A stretch of 64,000 bases of DNA from Flaviaestuariibacter flavus. Its GTDB lineage: Bacteria; Bacteroidota; Bacteroidia; Chitinophagales; Chitinophagaceae. The notes under the pieces are model-generated. The model did no database searches. It saw nothing but the letters and a program-made list of their open reading frames with translations, and was not told the origin of the DNA. The stretch is from NCBI RefSeq assembly GCF_004337505.1, contig NZ_SJZI01000011.1, positions 32,233 to 96,232 on the forward strand. Direction: 5' to 3'. Position 1 is the stretch's first letter. Each line of letters starts with the position of its first letter. Positions 1-11,300 of this stretch are shown piece by piece. The position numbers and the translations under genes are program-made.

Positions 1-3000
1 AATCACGCTTCCGGTATAGTTGGCACGCGTAGTATAGTGTGCATACAGCGGCGCGGCAGCAACAGAAGTCGCATTTACATAAAAGATATTATTCACCACT
101 TCGATGGCGTCGGCCGATGTGGAAGTAATGCCGTTACCGTTGCTGAAAGCAGCTGAACCTGCCGTACCACCCGAGCCCGAAAGCTGGCCGCTCAGATATA
201 CCGTGTTGAAGTAATACTTGTCTCCGTAGCCACCGTTGTTGTTGATGCCGGAAGTGTTCCAGGAAGCGCTCGTGCCGGCACTGGTCAGTCCATACACCAT
301 ATTATTGATGTACTGGTTGGCAGAAGCGTTTGCTGCTGTATTGAACGTCGAGGTAGAGGTTGTGATACCGTAAACCTTGGTCGTGCTGGAACCCGAGTAG
401 TTCATATCGCGAACGATGTTCTCGCTCACAACCGAGTTGGTAACATCCTGCAGGTTGATACCCTGCATGTTGGTTCCGGAAGCGCCCTTGATGTTCTCTA
501 CAATGTTGTTGCGGACGATCGCGTTCGTTTGACGACGAATGTCGATACCGCCGATAAACAGCTCGTTTCCGGCGCCGGTCACACCTACCTGGTTGTCAAT
601 AACCGCGTTTCCGTCGTCAAGTGTCGTAACAGATGTGCCGAGCAGGAAAATACCGTATTGGGTTTTCGAGATCACGTTATTCTGGATCGTGTTCCCGCTG
701 TTGGCGGCCAAGGCGCTGGTGCTGGTCGAGATGGAGCCGGTACCACCCATAAATACACCCATCAGGGTTGTGGTGGATGCGTTGCCGGTGAGCACCAGGT
801 TCTTCACCGTATTCTGCGTGGCAGCATCGGTAGCCGTAGCACTGGCGATCCAGATCAGTGCCGACGATGTGCCGGTGTTGGTATTGACCAGCGTCAGGTT
901 ACGGCTGGCAGAGCCGTTGTTGGAGCCATCGATAATGACGCGGTCTGCACCGTTGATCTTAATAAGCGCCGAGCTCGAGCTGCCGGAAATGGTGGCATTG
1001 TTACCCGCGGCTGGCTTGATGGTAAGCGAATTGGCTCCCGCAAACGTATTTTGATTGATAACAATCGGGAAGGCTTCGCCCGGGTAGGTCGCATCGATGA
1101 GCGAGAACACCACGGGGCCGGAGAAGCAGGATGCGCTGTTATACGCAGCAATTGCAGCGGTAAGCGTTGCATAGTCGCCGCCTACACCGACGGTTTTTGT
1201 TCCGCCCAGCACCAGCGAAGTACGGATCGCCGGGCTCATCGCGTTGTTGCTGGCGTTCACATCGCCGGCAATTACAGCATTCGCCGTAATGGTGTAGGTA
1301 CCCTGAGCGGTGAGGCTGGCCGTTGTAGGCATCGTCACCGCCATGGAGGCACCCGCTGCCAGTGTTCCGGTGTTCAGAACCCGGCTGCCGCTGAACGGAG
1401 TCGGTCCGGCAATGTTGACGTTGACGGTTACGTTATCCGTGGCAAAGTTGATCGGGTTGGATCCGAAGTTTTTCAGCGTTACCGTAATTGTTTCGGTGGC
1501 CGAATAGCAGCCGGTAGCGGCCGGGGTAGTAACCCCCGTGATACCAACGTCGGCACCCGGGATGGTGAAGTCGCCGGCGTCCGCGCCGATATCGGTCGGG
1601 GTCAACGTCGAGCGGGTCTGTCCGTCAAAGTCGTCGGTTACCGCGGCGATGTTTACACCCGCGGCTTCGGCCGGTGTGCCCATTTGTACATGCAGGTCAA
1701 CCGTAGTGCTGGTGCCTTCGGGTGCTACAAACTTGGGATTGGAGGAAACGCTGTTGACATCCAGGCCGGTTGCGGCCGTCCAGGTACCGAGATCGACGTA
1801 ATCCGTTGCGCCGGGAGCGCCGTTGTAGCCAATGAAGCCGCCGGTACCGCTGACAAACAGGATATTGTAGTTGCTGGTAAGCGTCGTGGTGGCATTGATG
1901 CCGATCGCGTAGTGCTTGCCGGTGCCGGCAGCATTGGAGCGAACGTTTGCAAAAATGTTGTTCCGCACGTCGTCGGTGCCGGTAGCGGTGCGGCGGAAGG
2001 CGACCGAGTTTGCACTCACTGCTGCGCCGGCGCCACCGATATAGATGCTGTTGTGATAGATGTTTACGTTACCGGTGCCAGGCTTGTCGATACCGACATA
2101 GCCTGCATTGGTAAGTGCCGCACCCGCTTTGTCGATACCAAGTCGGACCATGTTGTTCTGGAAGGTACCAATGCCCGAAGCAATATAAATGCCTTCGATC
2201 ATGGCCGTGGTGCTGTTGGAAGCTGTGCTGAGGCTATGGATAAAGTTCCTGCTCACCAGGTTGGTGCCGCTGGCGGGGCCACCATAATACATACCACGTA
2301 CGGTCACCGCCGCGGTGGCAGCGCTGTTGCTCAGGTCATAGATCGTGTTTTGCGACACGGTAGCCGGAGCGGTGGAGGCACCGTAATAGATACCCATGAT
2401 CGAAACCGCGGTTCCGGTGCCCGCGTTGGGGCCGGTGCTCGACAGCGCGTAGATCACGTTGCCCGAAACCGTATTGGTTCCCGAGGTGATGTTGATCCCC
2501 TGAACCTGGGCACCCGTACCACCGGCTGTATAGGCGATATTATAAATATTGTTGTTCGAGATCACCGACGAAGTGCCGCTCTCCGAGCTGATGCCCCGGG
2601 TGGCATGCGATGTGGTGGAAGTGTTACCGGCAGCGTTGTTGATACTGAGTGCAGTGGTGCTGCTGCCGATCGAGTTACCCGTAACCGTATTGGTACCGGA
2701 AGTAACACGGATTCCATAAAAGCTTTCGTAGATAGCGGACGAGGCCGGGTTCGTGATATTGAAGCTGCCGATGACGTTATTATTAATCGTAACGACGTTG
2801 CTGCTTACCGAATAGATACCGTAAATCGCTCCACCGGAGTTGCTGCTGGTTGTTACTGTGATGGAACCGGTACCGGTGCCGCTGCCGATCGTGTTGGCCG
2901 TCGTGGTGCCGACATTGACGGAACCGCTGCCGATATAGATGCCGGAGAACACACCGCCGGCAGTGGTAGCCGAGCTGGTGGATGCGAGGCTGAAATTGGC

Positions 3001-4959
3001 GACGGTATTTCCCTGGATCGAGGATACAGGCGTGGTTCCGGCCGAAATACTGATACCGATCAGTTTGTTGCCGAAGGCGCCGGCGAGGGTCCAGGGAGTA
3101 CCGCCTGCAGTATTATTACCACCGCCGATGACGTTGTTGTTGATCACATAGCCACCGCCCGTATTGGAGATGGTGATGGCCGCATGTGTGTTACCGGAGG
3201 TGGAAGTGCGGGTGGCTGTCTGGTAGAAGCTGTTGCCCGAGATCGTCCAGCCGGTTCCGTTCGAGCTGACGAGAATACCGTTGGAGCTGGAACCTGCGGC
3301 GAAGAAGTTGATGATCGAGTTGTTGCTCACTACGTTGTTGGCGTTGGGAGCCGCGGCAGCAGAGCTGGAAGAATAAATTGCGTTGGTCGGCGTTGTCGCC
3401 CCGTCGCGGATAAAGCAGCTCGTGATGGTGTTGTTGCTGTTGCCGAGCGTACCGGTAGTACCCTGGAAGGCGATCACACCGCTGGTGGTAGAAGTCGTAA
3501 CTCCCTGGATCACCAGGAAGCGGAAAATGTTACCGGTGGCATCATTGATCATCTGGATACCATAGCCGCCGGTTGCGGTGTTGCTGATAACGAGGTCGGG
3601 TGCACCGCCTGTCGCGTTTACGCGGCCGTCGAAAATAATGTTGGTTCCGTTATTCAGGTTCAGTGTACCCGTGGCATTGCTGCTGGTGATCTGCAGGCCG
3701 GACACGGTCGGATACACGGTAACGGTGAAATTGCCGACCACGGAGTTCGACGAAACGATCGGGTACGTTTCCGGGGCGGCCGGGTAGCCGGCGATCAGCT
3801 GCAGGGTAATGTTTCCGGCAAGGCCGTTGGCGTTGATGGCAGCGAAGGCCGTAGTCAGGTTGGTATAGTCACCACCGGTGCCCACTGTCTTGATGCCCGA
3901 CAGCGTACCGGCAGGTGTTGCCTGCGAACCCGAAAGTGCGTTGTTAAAGGTGCCTTCCGAGAAGCTTACAACTTTCCAGAAGTAGTTGGTATTTGCCGCA
4001 AGGCCAGTGGCAGCGTAGGTGGTCGTGTTGGCTGCGAGCGAGGCAATATTGGTATAGTTAATGCCATCCGACGAACGTTGAATGACATAACCGAGCTCAC
4101 CGGCGGCATCCGTCCAGTTGAGGGTCATCGACGAAACCGTAACGGCGGTAAAGTTCAGCGCGGTCGGGGCGGCAGGCACGGGGGGAGTGAATACATAGGT
4201 TTTGCGGCTTCCGTCCGAAGCGCTGTTCAGATCGGGGATCGGGCTGGTCGGGTAGGGAGCCGTTGTGCCCGTAGGACGGGTCGGTGTAATCAGCGTTACC
4301 GCTGTAGTCGAGAAGGCGTTGGTTGATGTGTTAGTGATCGACATGATTGTGTTGGCTGCCGATCCGGACGAAAAACCAATGCTGAAAACGCCGGTATTGG
4401 CGCCGGACGAGTTGACGTTCATGTTCCCATATACATACTCGATTTTGCCGGTGCTCTCATAAAGGCGGGCCTGGAAGGTACCGTCCGGGTTCTGGTAGCT
4501 GCCCGTGTAGTCAAGTCCCATATTCAGGAACTCGACAACAAGTACCCGGTTCGGGGCGGTGCCGACCACCTTGTAATGCACCTTTCCGGTAGAACTCGTT
4601 TCCTCGTCACCGCCAAAAGGAGCAATCAGCGCCATGCTTGCCGAGCCGATCGTGTATTGAGATGTAGCAATCGCCGTTGAACCCAGGCGGATAATACCGT
4701 TGGCCGTGGCAGAAAACTGGGAGTAAGGCACACCCATGAAGTAGAAATCAAACCCGATGTTGTTCACGGTTGCCGTCGGCTGGTCGGACGAAGCGGCTGC
4801 GATCAGGTTGGTGCCGGTACTCATATCAATGGCGTTGCCATTGAGGTCGAGCGCCAGCGATCCGTTCGTCGTTGAGGAAACCGAGTAATTGGCCGTGCTT
4901 TGTGCCAATGTGGTACCGGCAATAAACAGCAGGGCAAAAAGCGAGTAAAGCTTTCTCAT
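1..4959 (-). CDS. Giant secreted beta-helix/fibronectin surface protein (C-terminus beyond window)
   Basis: An open frame of 1,653 codons runs on the minus strand from an ATG at 4959 to the left edge without a stop, so the C-terminus is missing. It begins with a signal peptide (MRKLYSLFALLFIAGTTLAQ). A fibronectin-III-like domain follows at about residues 260-345 (motif LNWTDAAGELGYVIQRS). Then come two long Asn/Gly/Thr/Ser-rich stretches with repeated NNxI/GNxI turns, typical of right-handed parallel beta-helices. Each is introduced by a GxKTVGxGGDYxxLT motif, at about residues 355 and 1253. A CARDB-like segment lies near residues 1150-1225. The protein is presumably exported through Sec and T9SS to the cell surface or outside, and its neighbour ends in a T9SS sorting domain. 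Its role, adhesin or matrix protein, is not determined. An 1,265-codon open frame on the opposite strand is a compositional shadow. Confidence 0.85.
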   Translation of the reverse strand, partial: MRKLYSLFALLFIAGTTLAQSTANYSVSSTTNGSLALDLNGNAIDMSTGTNLIAAASSDQPTATVNNIGFDFYFMGVPYSQFSATANGIIRLGSTAIATSQYTIGSASMALIAPFGGDEETSSTGKVHYKVVGTAPNRVLVVEFLNMGLDYTGSYQNPDGTFQARLYESTGKIEYVYGNMNVNSSGANTGVFSIGFSSGSAANTIMSITNTSTNAFSTTAVTLITPTRPTGTTAPYPTSPIPDLNSASDGSRKTYVFTPPVPAAPTALNFTAVTVSSMTLNWTDAAGELGYVIQRSSDGINYTNIASLAANTTTYAATGLAANTNYFWKVVSFSEGTFNNALSGSQATPAGTLSGIKTVGTGGDYTNLTTAFAAINANGLAGNITLQLIAGYPAAPETYPIVSSNSVVGNFTVTVYPTVSGLQITSSNATGTLNLNNGTNIIFDGRVNATGGAPDLVISNTATGGYGIQMINDATGNIFRFLVIQGVTTSTTSGVIAFQGTTGTLGNSNNTITSCFIRDGATTPTNAIYSSSSAAAAPNANNVVSNNSIINFFAAGSSSNGILVSSNGTGWTISGNSFYQTATRTSTSGNTHAAITISNTGGGYVINNNVIGGGNNTAGGTPWTLAGAFGNKLIGISISAGTTPVSSIQGNTVANFSLASTSSATTAGGVFSGIYIGSGSVNVGTTTANTIGSGTGTGSITVTTSSNSGGAIYGIYSVSSNVVTINNNVIGSFNITNPASSAIYESFYGIRVTSGTNTVTGNSIGSSTTALSINNAAGNTSTTSHATRGISSESGTSSVISNNNIYNIAYTAGGTGAQVQGINITSGTNTVSGNVIYALSSTGPNAGTGTAVSIMGIYYGASTAPATVSQNTIYDLSNSAATAAVTVRGMYYGGPASGTNLVSRNFIHSLSTASNSTTAMIEGIYIASGIGTFQNNMVRLGIDKAGAALTNAGYVGIDKPGTGNVNIYHNSIYIGGAGAAVSANSVAFRRTATGTDDVRNNIFANVRSNAAGTGKHYAIGINATTTLTSNYNILFVSGTGGFIGYNGAPGATDYVDLGTWTAATGLDVNSVSSNPKFVAPEGTSTTVDLHVQMGTPAEAAGVNIAAVTDDFDGQTRSTLTPTDIGADAGDFTIPGADVGITGVTTPAATGCYSATETITVTLKNFGSNPINFATDNVTVNVNIAGPTPFSGSRVLNTGTLAAGASMAVTMPTTASLTAQGTYTITANAVIAGDVNASNNAMSPAIRTSLVLGGTKTVGVGGDYATLTAAIAAYNSASCFSGPVVFSLIDATYPGEAFPIVINQNTFAGANSLTIKPAAGNNATISGSSSSALIKINGADRVIIDGSNNGSASRNLTLVNTNTGTSSALIWIASATATDAATQNTVKNLVLTGNASTTTLMGVFMGGTGSISTSTSALAANSGNTIQNNVISKTQYGIFLLGTSVTTLDDGNAVIDNQVGVTGAGNELFIGGIDIRRQTNAIVRNNIVENIKGASGTNMQGINLQDVTNSVVSENIVRDMNYSGSSTTKVYGITTSTSTFNTAANASANQYINNMVYGLTSAGTSASWNTSGINNNGGYGDKYYFNTVYLSGQLSGSGGTAGSAAFSNGNGITSTSADAIEVVNNIFYVNATSVAAAPLYAHYTTRANYTGSVI

Positions 4960-5237
4960 AAGCAGTTTTGAAATAGTTAGTCCGTAAAAGGAGGGCTGAA
5001 ATTAATGATTTTTTTGGGTATATATTAAAAAAAAGGCGCGAAGACTGTGGATAACTCACTGTTATCCACAGTTCTCCGGGGAGCCAGATCGGGCCGGTGC
5101 CCGGGGCGGGATTTGCCGGACCGGTATGCACCGGCACCGGAAATACAGGAGGCAGCATCCGGAAAACGGGTACCGGATTTCCTTTAAAAGAAAGGCACAC
5201 TTCAATAAGAAATATGGCTTTGCCGCCACTCGTTACG
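4960..5237. other. Intergenic region between two giant surface genes
   Basis: No gene is supported here. The stretch carries the upstream region of the 1-4959 gene. It includes a strongly AT-rich block at about 4998-5035 with a T-run and a TATATATT core, and beside it a perfect inverted repeat described separately. Beyond 5075 I see only GC-rich sequence without recognisable signals until the terminator at 5238. Confidence 0.6.
5044..5072. promoter_or_regulatory. Inverted pair of DnaA-box-like 9-mers
   Basis: A perfect 12-bp inverted repeat (ACTGTGGATAAC, 5-nt loop, GTTATCCACAGT) contains two head-to-head copies of the classical DnaA-box 9-mer TTATCCACA. One is at 5046-5054 in reverse and one at 5062-5070 forward. 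An AT-rich tract lies directly beside it on the side of the downstream minus-strand gene. It may be a DnaA-responsive regulatory site or a chance hairpin. No dnaA or dnaN gene is visible, so it is not called an origin. Confidence 0.4.
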
Positions 5238-5277
5238 AAAAGAAAGAGCCTCCCCTTACCGGGAGGCTCTTTCTTTT
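5238..5277 (-). terminator. Rho-independent terminator of the 2,675-residue surface protein gene
   Basis: A 16-bp near-perfect stem (AAAGAAAGAGCCTCCC paired with GGGAGGCTCTTTCTTT, 6-nt loop) lies 43 bp beyond the stop codon of the minus-strand gene at 5320. It is followed by a T-rich tail when read on the minus strand. The symmetry would allow it to work in both directions. Confidence 0.8.
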
Positions 5278-5319
5278 TGCTTTATCCGCTCCTCCCCTTT
5301 CGGGAAGTAAACGCTGCTA

Positions 5320-8300
5320 TCAAAGCTTCACCAGCTGCCTGCGGATTGTTTCGCCGCTGCGTGTATCGGTAAGCTGCAGCACATAAATACCAGCCGGAAG
5401 GCCGCCGAGGTCAACCTGGTGCCGGTTGCCCGAAACCTGTGCGGGGCGCGTGATCACAACACCCTGCTGACTCAGCACCTGCACCGAGTAGACTTTGCCG
5501 GCCATTTCGCCGGGCAAGGTGATAATGGCGCGTCCGCTGGTGGGGTTCGGGCCCACGGTGATGCCGCTTTCCTGTGCTGTTTCAACCGGTATACGTGCCG
5601 TACGTGCCATGGCGGTATTGCCGCCGCCCGTATTGCCGATTTGCGTCACTGGTCCGCATGGATTTACCGTCAGGTAAAAATTGGTCTGTGCCGAGCCGCA
5701 ATAGGTGCCCCCGCCTGCGATGCTCATTTTGGCGCCCACCAGCACCCGGATCGGCGAAGCCGTGGGGTTCTGGGGCGTCATGGTGATGGTGTTGCCGGTT
5801 CCGGACAGGGCCACACCCAGCAGGTTGGCGTTGGCGCCGCTGATGCTCCAGATCCAGCTGACACCCGGCTCACCGCCCTGCGGCGACGTGAACGTGAGGG
5901 TCTGGGGCTGGCCGGAGCATACCGTCAGGTTGCGGTAGGGTGTAACCGTAACATTAGGGGTGATGCTGATGTCTGTTGTGACTGTGCCGCCGCAGCTCGC
6001 AGCGGAGCCGGGAATGATGTACGTAACCCGGTAGTTGCCCGCAGTCGACGTGAGGGTATTTACCGCACCCGTGCCGGCATCCAGCGTGAGGCCGGTAGCC
6101 GTGCTGGTGCCGAGATTTACATAGCTGTAGGTGCCGCCGCTGCCGCCGGTGATGCGGGGGTTGATGATACCGGTCGATCCGCAGAAGCTGGGACCACCGG
6201 CATAAGTGATGGCGCTCACCGAGCGGTTAACCGTCAGCGTTGTTGTTACCGGCGAACCGGCGCAGTTGCCCAGGTAGGGCGTGATGGTGAACGTGGTTAC
6301 GATCGACGCGCTCGCCGAGCTGTTTTGCGCGGTAAAGGCAGGGATCGAAGGGCTGGACGACCCGACCGCACCGGTTGCCAGGGTACCCACCGCCGTATTG
6401 GAGCTGGCCCAGCGGAAGGTCATACCGCTGGCCTGGCTGCCCTGGAGCTGGATGGGTGCCGTAGTGTTCCCGGCGCACACCTGCTGGTCGCCGCCGCCGA
6501 TCACCTGTACGGCCGGCTGCGGGTTAACGCGGATCACGTATTCTGAAGAGTTCACCTTACAGCCGGCCGGTGCACTCACCACCGGGATCACCGATACGCG
6601 GGCCGAGATCTGCTGGCTGGTGGCATTCATCGTAACAAAAGAAGGAATGGCGGTACCCGTTCCGGTTGTATCCGCAGCGTTCATGCCGATGGGCAGGCCG
6701 CCGCGCACCGTCCACGTAAACTGTGTACCGGCAGGGAAGTTACCCGTAAAGGTTTGTGCGGGCGTGGTGACGCCGGCGCAGAACTCGCGGTTACCACCCG
6801 TAGTGGCAGCAATGGCGCCCACGTACACAGTGGCCGACGCACTCGATGCACGGGTGCAGGTGCCGCTGCTCACCGAAGTCACGGTGTAGGTGACGTTCGC
6901 GCTCAGGGCGCCCGTAGCGATGCTGGCATTGCCGCTGCCATCGAGCGCGATGGTTTGCGTTGCGCCGCCGTTGACCTTGTAGTCAACGGTTCCGTTGGCC
7001 GGACCACCGGTGATATGAATCGTGGTGGCGGAGCCGGCAGTGCAAAGGAACTGGTCCTGCGGTGCCACTGTTACGCTGAGGTCGCCGTTGTTGACCGTGA
7101 TCGGCAGACCGGTGCTGAACACCTGCGGGGCCGTGTTAACAACACGCACGCGGTACGATGGCGAAGGCACCTGCGCTGCGGGCAGCGTTGCCGTGATGGG
7201 CGAGCCAGTCGAGGCACTGCTGATGATGTTGTCGGTGGTGTTGGCAGGGAATGTTCCGGCTGCATTGGACAACTGCACGTAGTAGCTGCCTGAGTAGGTG
7301 CCGGTGCTCGTAAAGGCTACATTGAAGGTATTCACGGCACCGTTGCAGAAGGTATTCGCCGAAAGCGAATTGATGGTAATACTGCGCGGGCTGATGGTGA
7401 AGGTCTGCGTGTTGGAAGCGCTCACCGCGCCGGCCGAGCTCACACCCACCGCTGCCGGGCCGGCATTGGTAACGAGGCTGGCCGGGATGGAAGCTGTCAG
7501 CACGGTACTGCTTACAAAGGTGGTGGTGATGCCGGCTGAAGAGCCGTTCCAGGTTACAGCCGAAGCCGGCACGAAGTTGTTGCCGTTTACCGTCAGCGTG
7601 AAGCCGTTGCTGCCTTCCACGATGCTGGCCGGGGTAAGACCCGTGGTTGCGGGGGTGGCCGGGTTGCCGGTAAGCTTGATGTCGTCGAGACGGAAAGAAG
7701 TCGTATTGTTTTTGGAGAAGCGGATGCGAAGGTTAGCGGTTGCCGGGATGGAGCCGGTTGGTGTGATCAACGACCACGTTGTGGCGCTTACCGCCGGTTG
7801 TGTAAACGTGAGTGGTGTATAGTTGGTGCCGTCACTGCTTACTTCAACTGTCATCGCATTGCTCGTGTTATCGCGGTTGAGTCCGAAACTCAGTACCAGG
7901 TTGCTGTAATTGGTCGTGTTTATGTTCCCGATCACCAGGCTGCGGTTGTTGATGCCGCTCGCCGTACCAAAAAACACGTTGCTGTTCCCGGACGCACCCG
8001 TGTAACCGGTTGAAGGCGTCGAGGTGCGCACATCGGCCTGCTGGCTGCTAATGATGGAGCCGCTGAACGAGAGTACGCCCTGGTTTTGCCAGCCGGTATA
8101 GGTGTTCACACCCAGGTTGGTGCCGCTGGCAGTGCCGGTTCCTACGTTCTCCGCGAACACCGTACCCGGTGTGGGGAACACGCTCAGCGTAGCCGCATTG
8201 GAAACGGCGGTGGTGCACGGAGCGGTGCCGGTGTAAACGGCGCGGTACTGGTAGCCGTTCATGGTGAGCGTCGTACCCGAAATGCTCAGGGTGCTGGTGG

Positions 8301-11300
8301 TGGCGCCGCTGTAGTTGCCGCCGTCGGTGATAGTGCTGAAACCGCTGCCCGTGTTCACCTGCCATACAACCCCCGAGGCATTGGCTGCCGCCGCGGTAAT
8401 GGAGGCCGTGTTGCCCACAATCGTGGTGGCATTGGACGGCTGCGTCGTTACAGCAAGTGCTGGGTTGATCGTTACGGACACACCTGCAGCGGAAGACCAG
8501 CAACCGGTGTTGCTGTTATACGCACGTACATAATAGGTGCCCGATGCTGCAACCGGGTAGGCAGCCGTAGCCGGCGAAGCCGTAGAAGTACCGGTTGCAG
8601 AAGTGCCCTGCCAGTAATAGTTAACGCCGCTGCCGGGGTCGGTCATGGCGCTGAGCGTAGTGGGACCGCAGGACGGGTTGGCAGCGGCTACGGGTGCAGC
8701 GGGTGCCATCGTGCTGTTCACGGTAACAACAACATCCGACGTTGCCGTAGCACTGGTCACACAGCCCAGTGAGCTGGTCATCACAACGCTGATATCATCT
8801 CCGTTGGCCAGGGCCGCGTCGGTATACGTAGCGCTGTTGGACCCCACGGCACTGCCGTTCTTCTTCCATTGGTAAGCAGGCGTACCACCGTTTGCAGGCG
8901 TTGCCGTAAAGGTCACCGGAGTGCCGGAGCAGATAGTGCTGCCCGGGTTGGCTGCGATCGACACCGCGGGTGTTAAAGCCGCGACAATCCTCACGTTGAA
9001 ACCGTTGTCGGCTCCGATGAATTCCGGGTTGGATGCCTTTACGATTCTGAAACGATAAGCAGAACCGGGAGTCAGACCTGCCGGCACATCAAGATTAGCG
9101 ATAGCGTTGCCAAGCGTATTGGTAAAATACCCTCCGATGATGTTTTGATTCGTATTGTTCGGGAAGACACCATTTTCGTCGGAAAGCTGAACACGGAAAC
9201 TGGAGTAATCGTTAAACGTGAATGAAACCGTATAATAGATTGAGATATTTGTCGGCGCGCCATTGCAGATCGACGCAGGAACGCCGCTGTTGATGACGAT
9301 GGAGTTGCCGGCGAGTGTCGTTGCCGATGCCGAGCCCGACTGGGCCGACAGAACGCCGGTGCTGTTGCGTGCGATCACCACGAAAGTGTACTGGGTTGCG
9401 GCGCTGAGCCCGTTTACGCGGGCGGTACCCGGGTTGCCCGAGTTATCTCCCCAGGTTCCGGCGGTGGCGCCGGCAGGCTGCCAGGCCACCGCGGCGCCGA
9501 GATTGCCGTTGGCCTGAACGTATCGGTTGCTGCCCGTTTCCAGGATGGCATACTCGGTATTCGCCGGGTTGTTCGGGTCGTTGATAGTTACGTCAAGTGT
9601 GGTCACGCCTGCGTTGCCAACACCAGGTACAAGGGGCGCTGCAGCCGGCGACACGAATGTGGCGTCGCTGCCGTTGGTGGTGCCGGCGCTGTTGCTGCCC
9701 ACCGCACGGAAGTGGTAGGTTGTGTTGGGAACGAGGTTGGTGATATCGGCCGCAATAGCGGTACTGGTGTTGCCTGTAACCGGGTTCGGCTGCGCATTTA
9801 CCGAATTGCCGTAATTGTTGTCGAGGCCGTACTGGAAGGAAGTGGCGGCATCGGCGCCCTGGGCATTCACAGTGCCGTTGAGGGTCACGGTGCTGCTGCC
9901 GTTGGCAAGCGTGGCGGTCCCCGTAACTACTGCCGGCGGCGATTGGAGGATGCTGAGCGTTTGCGTGTTCGATGGGTTCAGCGCACCCGTAACAGTTACG
10001 CCAACCTGCGCCGTTCCAACTGAAGTAAGCAACGAAGAAGAGATCGTTGCGCTTGCAGTGGTCGCGGTAACCGCACCCATGGTCACGCCCGTAGTGGAGC
10101 CATTGAAAGTAATAGCGGTCTTGCCGGTCACGAAGTTGGTACCCGTAACGGTAATTGTCGTGTTCCCTGCGCCCGCATATACCGAGTTCGGCGATACCGC
10201 ACTGGTGGTCGGATCGAGCAGGTTGCCGGCAAGGCGGATATCGTCAAGACGCACATCACCGGTGCCATTCTTGGTAAAGCGGATGCGCAGGTTCGATGCC
10301 GCGGGAATGATACCCGAGGCCGTGATCTGCGTGAAGGTGCTTGTAACCGCCGGGTAGCTGAAGGTGAGGAGCGTCCAGTCAGTGCCGTTGGTGCTCACTT
10401 CTACATCCAGCGTGGTGGTATTGTTGGTGCGCAGCATGCCGAAGGTCAGTACCAGGTTGGTGTAGCTGCTGCTGTTGATGTTGGCGATCGTAAAGTCTTT
10501 GGTATTGCCACCCGCGGTACCCATGAAGATACCAGAGGCACCCGACGCCCCGGCATAGCCGGACGAGGCAAGCGTGTTACGGGCATCCGTACCATTAGTG
10601 GTGCTGAAGGTGAGCCCTGCGCCATTGGTCCAGCCGGTATAGCTGTTGACATTGGTGCCGCCGGTGCCGGCCGTACCTACGGTTTCCAGGAACAATTGCA
10701 CCTGGGCCGCTCCTACCGAAGTAATAGTGCCGGCGCTGCTGTTCACATTGCCGCAGGGCGCATTGCCCGTATACACCACGCGGTAGCGGTTGCCGGCTAG
10801 ACCGGTAAGGTCGCTGATGGCGAGGTAGGTGGTAGTACCGACCGTGCTTACGGAGTAGGGACTGCTGACAGTCAGATTGCTCCAGTTGCTTCCGCCGTCG
10901 GTGGAGATTTGCCAGGTGCGACCGGTTACGTTCACTGCGGTCGACATAAAGGTGCCGTTGCCGCCGGCATAGCCGCTGATATTGGAAGGCTGCTGGCTGA
11001 TGGCGGGCGCGCTGGTAATCAGGCCTGTGGTGGAAACCGAAGTGGAACTGGCCGACCAGCAGCCGGTAGTTGTATTATAGGCGCGGAGGTAGTAAGTGCC
11101 TTGTCCGCCCGCCTGGTAAGGATCGGTAGCTACCGAGTCGGTACGGGTTCCATTGGCGTCGGTGCCCTGCCAGTAGTACTTGAGCGGAGCGCCCGGGTCG
11201 GCAATGGCGGGAAGCTGCGCACTGCCGCAGCCGGCGGTGGCTGTCGGTGTGGGCGGTGCCGGGGTCGTGTTTACCGTCATCGTCACCTGGTCGGTAGCGG

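Noticed and set aside
529..4326. A 1,265-codon open frame on the plus strand
   Set aside because: It is antisense to the partial giant surface protein, has no signal or domain, and its Arg/Gly/Asp-rich composition is a shadow of the Asn/Gly/Thr-rich gene. The minus frame has a clean signal peptide and domains.
5044..5072. Chromosomal origin of replication
   Set aside because: Only two DnaA boxes, no dnaA/dnaN or further box clusters; kept as a regulatory curiosity only.
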